A DNA stretch of 64,000 bases from the IMG/VR virus record IMGVR_UViG_3300050821_001265, positions 1 through 64,000 of that record; one strand, written 5' to 3'. Source of the DNA: a virus. The notes below the pieces were generated by a model that was not told the DNA's origin, did no database searches, and saw nothing but the letters and a program-made list of their open reading frames with translations. Each line of letters starts with the position of its first letter. The first letter of the stretch is position 1. Below, one piece after another: positions 1-7,919 of this stretch. Both the position numbers and the translations under genes were made by a program.

Positions 1-129
1 CGCGGCGTTGGCGCTCACCATCGAACACCAGAAAGAACCTGGCCAACTTTTCGCGCGTCCTACTTGAACCCCGCCCCTACCTATTTGAATTTGATCGCAC
101 ACAGGACCCTCTTGGCCCTCCTTTAGGAA
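1..129. other. Left flank without a supported gene
   Basis: No reading frame here can be supported. On the minus strand an ATG at 21-19 could open a gene running off the left edge, but it has no clear ribosome site and only a few codons are visible. Confidence 0.3.
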
Positions 130-756
130 CTAACTGAACCGTCTCAGTATTTGCTCGCCGCGCTTCTTCATCGCGAAGTTCATCGCGTCTTTGAATCCCG
201 TTCGTATCGCATTGTCCATAACGTATTTGAAGTCTTGATAGAACGGTACGCTTGCCTTTATTTGTACTGATGGCTTGAAGGCATACGCTCGATGTAATTG
301 ACCACCACGACCGACGAATATACCCGTCTTTGTTATTCGTAGCGCACGCTTAGGGGTTCTCGCGATTATTGCCTTAGGCGTTTGAGACGCCCAGACACCG
401 CGTGCGCCCTTGCGAATGTTAGTGGCATCAGGAATAGCTATACGCGGTCCGCTCACTCGCTTAGTTCCACCTTCCGCGTGCGCCTTTAGATGACCGTGTC
501 CTATGCTATCGTATATCGCGACTTCGAGATTGTTCTTGTTCGCCTTCTCTACTCGGAGCGCCGCATTAATAAAGCTAGCATTACGTACCTGTACATGACT
601 AGGCCAAGTATCAGATACTAATACTTGTCGTGTCTTAAAAGCACCATCGTTCAATAAGTTCGCTATCACATATGGCAATTCGCTAGCCATGCCATTTATT
701 TCTTCTGAGGCTTTCTTAAAATCCTCAATACTGAAGTTTACAGTTACTTCAGGCAT
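130..756 (-). CDS. Putative tail-completion / minor tail (gpZ-like) protein
   Basis: A 208-residue protein. I start at ATG 756, which overlaps the upstream stop as TGATG and has AAAGGA just before it. Size, basic character and the pattern of an amphipathic N-terminal helix followed by a Lys/Arg-rich beta region resemble lambda gpZ or Mu-type virion-morphogenesis and tail-completion proteins. No diagnostic motif is present, so this is an inference. It is the last complete leftward gene before the left edge. If the genome closes in a circle, terminase and portal would be expected next. It could also be another neck or head-closure protein. Confidence 0.45.
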   Translation of the reverse strand: MPEVTVNFSIEDFKKASEEINGMASELPYVIANLLNDGAFKTRQVLVSDTWPSHVQVRNASFINAALRVEKANKNNLEVAIYDSIGHGHLKAHAEGGTKRVSGPRIAIPDATNIRKGARGVWASQTPKAIIARTPKRALRITKTGIFVGRGGQLHRAYAFKPSVQIKASVPFYQDFKYVMDNAIRTGFKDAMNFAMKKRGEQILRRFS

Positions 757-1034
757 CACAATCCTTTCACAATTTGAATTACGCTTGCGACAACGAGGAG
801 AATTACAACAACATTAATCAGAGACATAGGCGTAGGCAATAAACGAAATTCTTCTATGTCGGCTATTTCCTGATCATTAAGTTCACGCAGACTTAAGTCA
901 TCTCGAAACATCATCAAATAATCACATCCTAAACAACGCATAGCGCCGCCTGGACTCGGAATTTCGCCGCGAACCTCCGAAAAGACGCGCCCGCACTTCA
1001 AGCAATGTACGGACGCGCCCTTTGCAGTCCTCAC
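756..1034 (-). CDS. Small zinc-ribbon protein with C-terminal membrane segment
   Basis: 92 residues with a GTG start at 1034, lying 4 bases after the previous stop. Two CxxCG-type pairs (CLKCG near residue 11 and CLGCD near residue 34) suggest a zinc ribbon. A strongly hydrophobic helix ends the protein (residues about 70-90). The central signature (PSPG, then CxxC, then Phe-x-x-Asp-Leu, then Arg-x-Leu, then Glu) is shared with the protein at 34160-34417, so the two are paralogues at opposite ends of the window. That copy lacks the membrane helix. Function is unknown; a membrane-tethered zinc ribbon could be regulatory. Confidence 0.7.
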   Translation of the reverse strand: MRTAKGASVHCLKCGRVFSEVRGEIPSPGGAMRCLGCDYLMMFRDDLSLRELNDQEIADIEEFRLLPTPMSLINVVVILLVVASVIQIVKGL

Positions 1035-1038
1035 CGGA

Positions 1039-1728
1039 TTACGCGAACCGAATGAGCCGACGCTTATGACGGAACGCGAACGCGAGACCCACGAAGCCGA
1101 GAAGCATCATCACCCAAGTGCTCGGTTCTGGTACTGCGGGAGCCACCGGCGTAAGCGAACCGCCAGCGCCATCAATCTGCGACAGCAATACGTTCCCAGA
1201 AAGCGAAGTGAACAGATAGAAGTCAAACGGGATGCCAGGAACGAAATGCTCACTCTCATCGTTCGTCCCGCTCCCAACTACGGTCGTAAACGTCGTTAGG
1301 TTGGAGCTATTCGATCCGAGCACGATCCATTTTTCGCCAAGCGGCAAGCCAGACGGAGTTACCGAGTTCATCTGCCAGCTAAACGAGTTTGCTCCGGCGT
1401 TCACAGCATTGCTAAAGTTCACAAGGATCGCGGAACCAAACGTGATCTCATTCTCGCCTGACCTATCATTAGTCAAGCCGAGGCCAATCTCATCTGCTCC
1501 GCCATTCTTCTCGAACAAATCGGTGGCGGTGCCAAATCCTACGCCTGTCAAGCCAAACGCAGTAATGCCCAAACCGACATCACCAGTAATCGCGGAAAAG
1601 CTTTCCGACGTTCCGACGTTCGCTCCAGGAGGCGCTACACCACCCGACATATCCCAAGTCGTTTGAGCTTGCGCGGCCGTCACACCTAGCGCAATAGCAG
1701 CGCCTAGCAACAAGGTTTGTAGTTTCAT
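1039..1728 (-). CDS. Secreted PEP-CTERM domain protein
   Basis: 229 residues from ATG 1728, chosen because AAGGAG lies 7 bases upstream; an earlier in-frame ATG has no such site. The N-terminus is a classic Sec signal peptide: Lys, a hydrophobic run, then AAQAQ. The mature part is a Gly/Asn/Ser/Thr-rich beta-type domain without cysteine. The C-terminus is a textbook PEP-CTERM tripartite signal: VPEPSTW, a hydrophobic helix (MMLLGFVGLAFAF), then a basic RHKRR cluster. In bacteria such tails are processed by exosortase and direct proteins to the envelope or exopolysaccharide matrix. I see no exosortase in the window, so a host enzyme would be needed. It sits inside a phage operon between a NusG-like gene and a zinc-ribbon gene, so it is probably phage cargo expressed with the late genes. 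Confidence 0.85.
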   Translation of the reverse strand: MKLQTLLLGAAIALGVTAAQAQTTWDMSGGVAPPGANVGTSESFSAITGDVGLGITAFGLTGVGFGTATDLFEKNGGADEIGLGLTNDRSGENEITFGSAILVNFSNAVNAGANSFSWQMNSVTPSGLPLGEKWIVLGSNSSNLTTFTTVVGSGTNDESEHFVPGIPFDFYLFTSLSGNVLLSQIDGAGGSLTPVAPAVPEPSTWVMMLLGFVGLAFAFRHKRRLIRFA

Positions 1729-1844
1729 TCCTAGTCTCCTTTTCGCCATTCCCCATGGCGACACGTACGCCCCAAAATAGACATAGCTACCGCGTACGGG
1801 TTGAATCGACCAACCCCATTACGCCTCCCAGTTTCCGCGACCTA

Positions 1845-2360
1845 CTACAACGCAAGTTCTAGGTCGCTGCCTTTTATCACAACAGGCACCCATCCGCCGA
1901 GAATGTTCATCAAGACCCGTTCGCTCTCATGCGGAGCAATACCTGCGTACAAACCAGTCAAATCCTTAAAGTGCCCAGAACGGACGCGCACTTGGTCGCC
2001 TACGCGAAACCTCGGCGGCAATTCGATCTTGCCTCCGTCAGTCTCAACGGATCGGAGCGATTCAATAAAGTCCGTTGGCAATCGCGCCGGACTTTCTCCA
2101 CACAACAACAATCGCAACACCCCGATGGTACTCATGATCCGATGCCAATGCTCCGCGATAACGACAAACACATAACCACGGAACAGCGGGACTAGTCGAT
2201 TTGAATTCGTTGAAGCCGCGACCTTCGGCAGATAGACTTGAAAAGATTGGCGACGGAGATGGGTGAGTGCTTTGTCTTCACAAAGCGGATAGGTTTGTAT
2301 GACTGACCAGTATTCGTTCACCAGAACATTCCGCCGCCCAAGGAAAGTCGAAAGGAACAT
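1845..2360 (-). CDS. NusG/RfaH-family transcription antiterminator
   Basis: 171 residues from ATG 2360; a GTG at 2321 (residue 14) is an alternative start. The N-terminal NGN-like domain shows YWSVIQT, LPK and the FRGYVFV core (about residues 62-68). The C-terminal KOW-like region shows FRVGDQVRV and a closing LGGWVPVVI strand. This is the NusG/RfaH layout, whose members bind RNA polymerase and suppress pausing and termination over long operons. It is the first leftward gene after the divergent control region. A natural role is processive antitermination of the leftward operon, possibly needed to read through hairpins. That role is inferred from family and position. Confidence 0.75.
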   Translation of the reverse strand: MFLSTFLGRRNVLVNEYWSVIQTYPLCEDKALTHLRRQSFQVYLPKVAASTNSNRLVPLFRGYVFVVIAEHWHRIMSTIGVLRLLLCGESPARLPTDFIESLRSVETDGGKIELPPRFRVGDQVRVRSGHFKDLTGLYAGIAPHESERVLMNILGGWVPVVIKGSDLELAL

Positions 2361-2780
2361 CGTGACGTCTCGGCTACTATCCGATTTGCAACCGGAAGGA
2401 AAGGGGCGACTGAAATTCCAAATTCCATTTTTTAGGCAATTTCGTGAACCTCTATACGGTTTCCTTCTGTCCTATTCCTTCTCGCGCGCGCGTACTTCAC
2501 GAAAAGGGTATAAAAATGGAATTTGGAACACCTCGAAACGGTATGCCGATAACGCTCCGATCAAGAAGTTCAGTAATTGCAGCGATCAGTACAAACTTGG
2601 TATCAGCTAACGTCTTCGTTCGCCTCCGCTTTTAGAATTATCCTCCGTTTTTTTCGCGGATGGCTTCCCGAAGTCGAATTTCGGAGTAAGCTAGACCTTA
2701 GCTCTCATCTTCCTACTACATATCAGTAATTCATGTTGCCAGCGTTCTAAGTCCTACTCAAGTCTGAGGGAGGCTGTCGG
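2361..2780. promoter_or_regulatory. Divergent intergenic control region
   Basis: 420 bp between the leftward NusG-like gene and the rightward primase-helicase gene. Nothing in it looks coding. It holds the nested inverted repeats at 2416-2528. A TATAAA-like box at 2509-2514 adjoins the right arm, but no convincing -35 partner is visible. Promoters in both directions, and possibly a replication origin, are expected here from position. Confidence 0.5.
2416..2528. repeat. Nested perfect inverted repeats (17 bp outer, 9 bp inner)
   Basis: The outer arms 2416-2432 and 2512-2528 are a perfect 17-bp inverted repeat. The inner arms 2440-2448 and 2496-2504 are a perfect 9-bp inverted repeat. The spacers between outer and inner arms are exactly 7 nt on each side, and the central 47 nt is pyrimidine-rich and ends in a CG run. 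Each outer arm, read outward, contains TGGAA-TT-TGGAA. It may be a pair of operators or a cruciform-type origin element. Confidence 0.85.
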
Positions 2781-5165
2781 ATGTCGGACCGCAAGCGCGA
2801 CGGAGCCAAATACGCAGAGGGTCTCTATAAAAATATTCCGCCGCTCCGCGCCTATATAGAGCGGATCGGAGCGGAGGAATTAAATTTCCGCCGCTTTATG
2901 AAGCGGCTTTATTTTAATCACTACTACGCGGAAAAATGTACGATTTCAATCACGAACGAAGGTGACATAAAGGTCTCTGCGCCTAACGCGATAGATGTTA
3001 GCGAGTTCAAGCCTACGTCCGAAGAAGCTTCCGAGATCAAGGCAGCGCTAGCCGAAGTCATGAAGGACTGGCCAACTTGCGTACCTACAACTGACGCTGC
3101 GGTATCTCGACTCATCCGCGAGCAAAATCTTAACCGGGACGATGTGTACATATTCTACACGCGTAAGCCGGAAGCGAAAGGATCAGACGTCATATTCGTT
3201 CAGTATCGCGTGATAATTGACGGCAAAAAGAACTACATTCCGTATTCTTATTGGAGTCATGGTAAGTGGCTACGCATGGAGCCTGAAGGTCCGCTTCCGT
3301 TTTGGAAGCCGCGTGAGAAGACCAAGAATTTAATCATGGTACATGAAGGCGCGAAGACTGCGCGCTATGTGACTGACTTGCTAGGCGACAAGAAGCGACT
3401 AGCAAGTCATCCATGGGGCGAGCGTCTCGCGGAGTATGAGCACTGGGGAATGATCGGCGGGGCATTATCGCCCCATCGATCAGACTATGAGGAGATAAAG
3501 CAAGCGCAGCCAACGCAGCTAGTTTATTCCTGCGATAATGACGACAATGGTAAATCGGTTCTTCAGCGGTTCTCTTCCTTTGTGCGGTTGAAGTTAACTG
3601 GGATTGCATACGACAGCCGTTTCCCACCAGCGTGGGACCTAGCTGATCCTATGCCAGAAACTCTATATGATTATGATCAAAAGAATCAACTACAATATCG
3701 CGGTCCTGCGCTAACTGAGTTTGAAAAGCCAGCCACATGGGCGACAGAGACCATCCCAACTGAAGGAAAAGGAAGGCCCAACTATATAATACGTTCGGAC
3801 TTCGCTTCTGAATGGTATCATTGCGTTAAGCCAGAAATATTTATTCATGGTAAACACTCACACATTATGTTCTCCGCTTCCGAGTTCAATAATTATGTCC
3901 GTCCGTTCTCCAACGTAAATGATACTGCGTCTCTGCTATTAGCCTCCGACGGTAGTAAAGCGGTGGATATGATCTATTCTCCAGCGCACCCTCCGGGTCC
4001 ATTTCTTTCTACAAAGCAGAGAGGAATTAACACACACAAGGGAACGACTATTGTTTCCGCCAAGAATGCTACGGATGAGGATGCGAAGCCATTTATTGAA
4101 TTCATGGAGTATCTAGTTCCTGATAAAACAGATCGTGATAATTTGCTACGATGGTGTTTTACGCTTCTCGCTAGACCGGACGTGAAGATGCACTATGGCG
4201 TCCTTCTTATCAGCGAGGGTCAAGGCAAAGGAAAGTCTACGCTTGGCGAAAAAATACTAGGTCCGTTAGTCGGTAAGCACAATATGTCGTCGCCAGGAGC
4301 GGGTGAAATAGTTGATTCGGCTTTTAATGATTGGTGCGCGCATAAACGCCTTGCGGTTGTACATGAGATTTATGAAGGCCATTCTTCAAAAGCGTATAAC
4401 AAACTAAAGAGTATAATTACAGATGCTACAATCTCTATCAATAAAAAGTATCAAGCGCCATACGAGATCGAGAATTGGCTTCATATCTTCGCTTGTAGTA
4501 ACTCAGAACGCGCTCTGCATCTATCAGATGATGATCGGCGCTGGTTCATCCCAAAGATAACTGAGAGCAAGAAGCCTCCAAAATGGTGGGAGGATTTTCA
4601 TCACTGGCTAAATGACCAAGGCGGATTGTCCATCATAAAATGGTATGCTGAAAAATGGATCAATAAAACTACTCCAGTACAGAGTGGCGACTACGCTCCA
4701 CCGAGCGACGCGAAGCATGACGTTATCCGCGCGGGATATTCTCAAGGCCAACTATTGGCTATTGAATTATTTGATCATCTACAGAGCGAATATCAAAATA
4801 AACCGTTTGTGATATTTGATCGTGATGTACAGACTGCTATTAAATATTTCATACATGGTGGCCATCCATCTCAGTTCCTAGAAAAGCCGCTGGCGATCCG
4901 TAAGCTAGCGAAGTCCGCTGGGTTACTTATAGCTCGTGAGCATCTTCGGTCTACTCATATTCGTATCATAACAAATGATCCGGATATTGCTAATACAACG
5001 AAATGGGAGCCTCATAATTGGATACCAATTTGGCGCCGTGAAACAGACGGTAAGCGGATCAAAAATGAGAAAGGTGGTATGAAGATTGACGCTATAGATG
5101 AAATAAAAGAGATACGAAAGAAGATCAAGGAAGAGACCGGAATGATAGATGAAGTACCGATGTAA
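2781..5165 (+). CDS. TOPRIM primase / SF3-type helicase (DUF5906-like)
   Basis: 794 residues; the start has GGGAGG 7 bases upstream. A TOPRIM-like module is seen at about residues 185-260: an invariant-Glu-like VHEGAKTA strand and SCDNDDNGKS, matching the DxD pattern of primases. The C-terminal half is a superfamily 3-type helicase. Its Walker A is GQGKGKST (about residue 480), its Walker B-like strand RLAVVHE, and its sensor-type motif C ends in FACSN. These proteins open the origin and prime DNA synthesis. It is the first rightward gene, as expected for the early replication operon. Its coding sequence holds several hairpins (2841-2874, 2890-2907, 3374-3409, 3451-3482). Confidence 0.85.
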   Translation: MSDRKRDGAKYAEGLYKNIPPLRAYIERIGAEELNFRRFMKRLYFNHYYAEKCTISITNEGDIKVSAPNAIDVSEFKPTSEEASEIKAALAEVMKDWPTCVPTTDAAVSRLIREQNLNRDDVYIFYTRKPEAKGSDVIFVQYRVIIDGKKNYIPYSYWSHGKWLRMEPEGPLPFWKPREKTKNLIMVHEGAKTARYVTDLLGDKKRLASHPWGERLAEYEHWGMIGGALSPHRSDYEEIKQAQPTQLVYSCDNDDNGKSVLQRFSSFVRLKLTGIAYDSRFPPAWDLADPMPETLYDYDQKNQLQYRGPALTEFEKPATWATETIPTEGKGRPNYIIRSDFASEWYHCVKPEIFIHGKHSHIMFSASEFNNYVRPFSNVNDTASLLLASDGSKAVDMIYSPAHPPGPFLSTKQRGINTHKGTTIVSAKNATDEDAKPFIEFMEYLVPDKTDRDNLLRWCFTLLARPDVKMHYGVLLISEGQGKGKSTLGEKILGPLVGKHNMSSPGAGEIVDSAFNDWCAHKRLAVVHEIYEGHSSKAYNKLKSIITDATISINKKYQAPYEIENWLHIFACSNSERALHLSDDDRRWFIPKITESKKPPKWWEDFHHWLNDQGGLSIIKWYAEKWINKTTPVQSGDYAPPSDAKHDVIRAGYSQGQLLAIELFDHLQSEYQNKPFVIFDRDVQTAIKYFIHGGHPSQFLEKPLAIRKLAKSAGLLIAREHLRSTHIRIITNDPDIANTTKWEPHNWIPIWRRETDGKRIKNEKGGMKIDAIDEIKEIRKKIKEETGMIDEVPM
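3374..3409 (+). repeat. Intragenic hairpin, 11 bp perfect
   Basis: TGACTTGCTAG/CTAGCAAGTCA around a 14-nt loop, inside the primase-helicase gene. One of the series of long hairpins in early genes. Confidence 0.8.
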
Positions 5166-5179
5166 AAAGGGAGAACATC

Positions 5180-5341
5180 ATGACTGGGACCAAACCTAAA
5201 TGGGAATTTGTAAATGAAGAGGAGGGAAGCTACACAGAGAGGCTAGACGTTCCAGGCGGTTGGCTGTATAGAATGGTTTTGAAGGAGTCAGAGGCAAACT
5301 TTGCGGTTGTATTTGTTCCACGTCCGGATCACATATCATGA
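5180..5341 (+). CDS. Small hypothetical protein
   Basis: 53 residues, preceded by AAAGGGAG and ending in an ATGA overlap with the next gene. That coupling and its codon pattern support it as real. It is acidic and mixed, with Trp near both ends, and has no recognised motif. Confidence 0.7.
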   Translation: MTGTKPKWEFVNEEEGSYTERLDVPGGWLYRMVLKESEANFAVVFVPRPDHIS

Positions 5342-5907
5342 ACGACCATCCATCAAACCCAGCAATCAGCCGTCTACGCGAGCGCACCGCGTACCTCCGC
5401 GATTTGCATCTCCGTATCAAAGACACGGAAATGCAACTCTCTGCACTCCGCGCCGAAGCGCGCCAGCTAAGCGAACATGAACTAGTAGAGATGTTCAATG
5501 AGGCGGGAGCCGACAGCATCGGGCTTCCACCACTGGGAAATCTCCCAGGAGTGGAAGCCGAACTACGTCCGTTCTACTCCGCGAACATCGCAGCCTCCTG
5601 GGATGAGGAACGTCGTGAAGAAGCCTTCACGGCGCTCCACAACGCCGGTGCCGCCGATCTCATTAAGACCAGAATCACACTCGACTTCCCGCGTGACTCC
5701 CGCGCGGCGGTTGTTGCGACCGTTAAATGGCTACAGGAGCACGCAAAAGGCGCTTCTGTAGCCATTAAAGACAGCGTACACGCCTCCACCTTAACCGCCT
5801 GGGTGAAGGAGTGCTTCGAGAAGGGTCGCGCTAATGACCTCCCTCCACTAGATGTCATTGGAGCATCCACAGGGTGGAACGTAATCCTAAAAGATCGAAA
5901 GGAATAG
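5338..5907 (+). CDS. Conserved phage protein of unknown function
   Basis: 189 residues. The N-terminus (about 1-45) is an Arg/Glu-rich helix likely to form a coiled coil. The remainder carries a pattern I associate with a family seen beside phage replication genes: LPPLGNLPGVEAELRP, SWDEERR, then a beta-alpha region with DSVHASTLTAW. It has no catalytic signature. It is translationally coupled to both neighbours, between the primase-helicase and the likely ssDNA-binding protein, so a replication accessory role is plausible. Confidence 0.7.
   Translation: MNDHPSNPAISRLRERTAYLRDLHLRIKDTEMQLSALRAEARQLSEHELVEMFNEAGADSIGLPPLGNLPGVEAELRPFYSANIAASWDEERREEAFTALHNAGAADLIKTRITLDFPRDSRAAVVATVKWLQEHAKGASVAIKDSVHASTLTAWVKECFEKGRANDLPPLDVIGASTGWNVILKDRKE
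5522..5559 (+). repeat. Intragenic hairpin, 9+6 bp
   Basis: GGCTTCCAC/GTGGAAGCC, a 2x2 mismatch, then CTGGGA/TCCCAG around a 4-nt loop. Inside the 5338 gene. Confidence 0.8.
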
Positions 5908-5910
5908 ATC

Positions 5911-6690
5911 ATGGCAAGCAAAAGCAACAATACTGCAGTAGCAAAACAGGATCAATCTGCTAACGCACTTATTGATCCTGAACTGATGAAGCAGATCGAA
6001 GCTGATTCTGGTCTCGGAGTATCGGACCGCGCAGAAGATCGCATACAGGCTTGGGTGAAAGTTCTTCATCAACTTTCGCCAGAGATGAACCCGCGTGATC
6101 CGGACTTCGTGAAGGATGCAAAACCAGGAGACATATGGATCAAGGCCCAAAATCTCCTGGTCCCAGGAGACAAGGGTATCATCTTCCAGCAATGCGCGTA
6201 TCAACTCCGTTGGGTCGAATGGCCTGGCGCGGTCGGGAGCAGCGGCCAACCAGTCGCGCGCTACGATAAGGCGCCACCAAATTGGGAGTTCGGTGGCATT
6301 GTGACTGATGACGGTCACCATATCATCGAGACCAGGTATCATCTGGGTATCGTCTACGCGGATGGTCTCGATCCGTTCCCGGCGCAAATTGCGTTCTCTT
6401 CCACCGGTGCTCCGGTATCAATAAATTGGAGCAATATACAGAAGCACAAGAAACTACCAAATGGGAAGATGGCGCCAGCTTATCTATCGCTCTACCGTCT
6501 GACGACGATAGAGCGGTCAAATGAAAAGGGTCGCTGGTTTTTACTTGATCCAAAAGATGCCGGCCATGCTTCATCTGATCAGATCAGATTAGGTATGGAG
6601 GTCTCCCACGACATCAGCGAACAAAAACTCAAGATGGGAGAAGGCGAAAGCGGCGACCGTCAATATGCATCCGAAGAGATGCCATTATAG
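5911..6690 (+). CDS. Conserved phage protein, possible ssDNA-binding protein
   Basis: 259 residues, starting after AAAGGA. The middle contains a Trp-rich beta domain (WVEWPGAVG, PPNWEFGG) that could be OB-like. The extreme C-terminus is acidic and ends EEMPL, which resembles the acidic Pro-hydrophobic tip of bacterial SSB proteins that recruits partners. Together with its position in the replication operon this suggests ssDNA binding. The fold is not recognised with confidence. Confidence 0.6.
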   Translation: MASKSNNTAVAKQDQSANALIDPELMKQIEADSGLGVSDRAEDRIQAWVKVLHQLSPEMNPRDPDFVKDAKPGDIWIKAQNLLVPGDKGIIFQQCAYQLRWVEWPGAVGSSGQPVARYDKAPPNWEFGGIVTDDGHHIIETRYHLGIVYADGLDPFPAQIAFSSTGAPVSINWSNIQKHKKLPNGKMAPAYLSLYRLTTIERSNEKGRWFLLDPKDAGHASSDQIRLGMEVSHDISEQKLKMGEGESGDRQYASEEMPL

Positions 6691-6708
6691 CAACTCGTGG
6701 TCCGTGCG

Positions 6709-6843
6709 ATGTGTGATGAAGGTCGTTCAGTCATCAGCCGAAGTTGGGTGGTTGATTTGCTCTCTCCTGTCCAACAAGGTTTCTGCAGCGCGCGCATGGC
6801 GCAAGTCCGGCGACGGAGCCACGCCTTTTGGAGACAGCAATGA
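6709..6843 (+). CDS. Doubtful small ORF
   Basis: A 44-residue frame filling the gap before the FAD enzyme and ending in an ATGA overlap with it. It has no clear ribosome site and no recognisable features. The overlap is the only support. Confidence 0.25.
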   Translation: MCDEGRSVISRSWVVDLLSPVQQGFCSARMAQVRRRSHAFWRQQ

Positions 6844-7769
6844 CCGTTCATATTGTAGGCGCGGGTTTAGCAGGTCTCCTCGCAGCCAACATGCTAAACA
6901 AACTCGATCCGCAAGTTTTTGAACGTCAGCTTAAACTACCAAATAACCATAGTGCTGTCCTGAGATTCAGGACCAGCGCTATAGGTGATGTGTTAGGAAT
7001 ACCATTCCGTCAAGTGACCCTCGTCAAGAGCATCCAACCTTGGAAGAACCCAGCAGCGGACGCTTTAGCCTATAGCATGAAGATCGGAGGCGAGAGCCGC
7101 AGCGATCGTTCTATCAACTCCGGTGAATTAGTTGATACGCGGTGGATCGCGCCTCCCAATTTGATAGAACTTATGTCAAAGGACATAAATTCGATCAACC
7201 TCGGAACGCCTTACCCCTTCAATGAAATGAAGGGGCAAGGAGTGCCGATCATATCCACAATCCCGATGCCTGTGCTAATGGATGAATTGAATTGGCCAGA
7301 CAAGCCAGAGTTCCGCTTCATGCATGGTTACAATATCAGCGCCGACATCGAGCGCTGTAACGCCTATGTGTCTCTCATGGTCCCTAGTCCGGCCTATCCG
7401 TTCTCGCGTATCTCTATCACAGGCTCCCAACTAATTGTGGAAATCCCACAATGCGATGGCAGCTTCGAGGTTGACGCGCGGACCTGGGCAACGATGGCCG
7501 CTTCGCTCCTCGGGATAGAAATAGAACGCGTGGGCAACGTGCGTAGCCTCCGTCAGACCTACGTTAAAATACTCCCGGTGGATGATGGCGTCCGTAGGGA
7601 GTTCATCTATTGGGCATCGAAAGAATACAACATCTATTCCCTTGGGCGCTTTGCTTGCTGGCGACCTGGCTTGCTCCTTGATGACTTAGTCAAGGATGTA
7701 AGACTAATCGAAAGCTGGATAACGCGCCGCAAGGATCACTACGCAAGAGCAATCGCTGCTCGTGCGTAG
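6840..7769 (+). CDS. FAD/NAD-binding Rossmann oxidoreductase-like protein
   Basis: 309 residues. ATG 6840 is chosen because GGAG lies 6 bases upstream and the Rossmann strand starts immediately after. The N-terminus HIVGAGLAGLLAA is a GxGxxG dinucleotide-binding motif followed by the expected helix, as in FAD-dependent monooxygenases and amine oxidases. The rest does not match a subfamily I can name. It stands just upstream of a MazG-like hydrolase and a ThyX variant and a few genes before a glycosyltransferase-like protein. It could therefore act in nucleotide or base modification; that is inference. Two hairpins (6951-6980, 7209-7240) lie in its coding sequence. Confidence 0.75.
   Translation: MTVHIVGAGLAGLLAANMLNKLDPQVFERQLKLPNNHSAVLRFRTSAIGDVLGIPFRQVTLVKSIQPWKNPAADALAYSMKIGGESRSDRSINSGELVDTRWIAPPNLIELMSKDINSINLGTPYPFNEMKGQGVPIISTIPMPVLMDELNWPDKPEFRFMHGYNISADIERCNAYVSLMVPSPAYPFSRISITGSQLIVEIPQCDGSFEVDARTWATMAASLLGIEIERVGNVRSLRQTYVKILPVDDGVRREFIYWASKEYNIYSLGRFACWRPGLLLDDLVKDVRLIESWITRRKDHYARAIAARA
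7209..7240 (+). repeat. Intragenic hairpin, 12 bp with one mismatch
   Basis: CCTT, an A-C mismatch, then CCCCTTCA pairing TGAAGGGG, with a 6-nt loop. Inside the FAD-enzyme gene. Confidence 0.8.
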
Positions 7770-7919
7770 TGATAACTGAAAGGAGGTGGTTCAAATGGGT
7801 ACATGCTCGCGGTCTCAGGGACCCCTAGTGAGGAGCGCCGCGAGCATCAAAGTCTGAAGCACTTCTACCGGCGGTGGGCAGGCCACTGCTCACCGCCACC
7901 CAATCAAATGGAGAGAGCA
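7770..7919 (+). other. Structured 150-nt leader before the MazG-like gene
   Basis: No convincing gene. Two strong hairpins occupy it: a perfect 10-bp stem 7803-7812/7838-7847, and a 12-bp stem 7870-7897 with one G-T pair and a GCCA loop. Neither is followed by a T run, so these are not intrinsic terminators. GAGAG before ATG 7920 is the ribosome site. Confidence 0.6.

Noticed and set aside
1232-1666. Plus-strand ORF opposite the PEP-CTERM gene
   Set aside because: The minus frame has a signal peptide, PEP-CTERM tail and a good ribosome site; the plus frame is its shadow.
2299-2635. Plus-strand ORFs across the divergent control region
   Set aside because: They run through the nested inverted repeats, have no ribosome sites and partly oppose the NusG-like gene.
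6709-6843. 44-residue ORF as a firm gene
   Set aside because: Only the ATGA overlap supports it; kept at low confidence.
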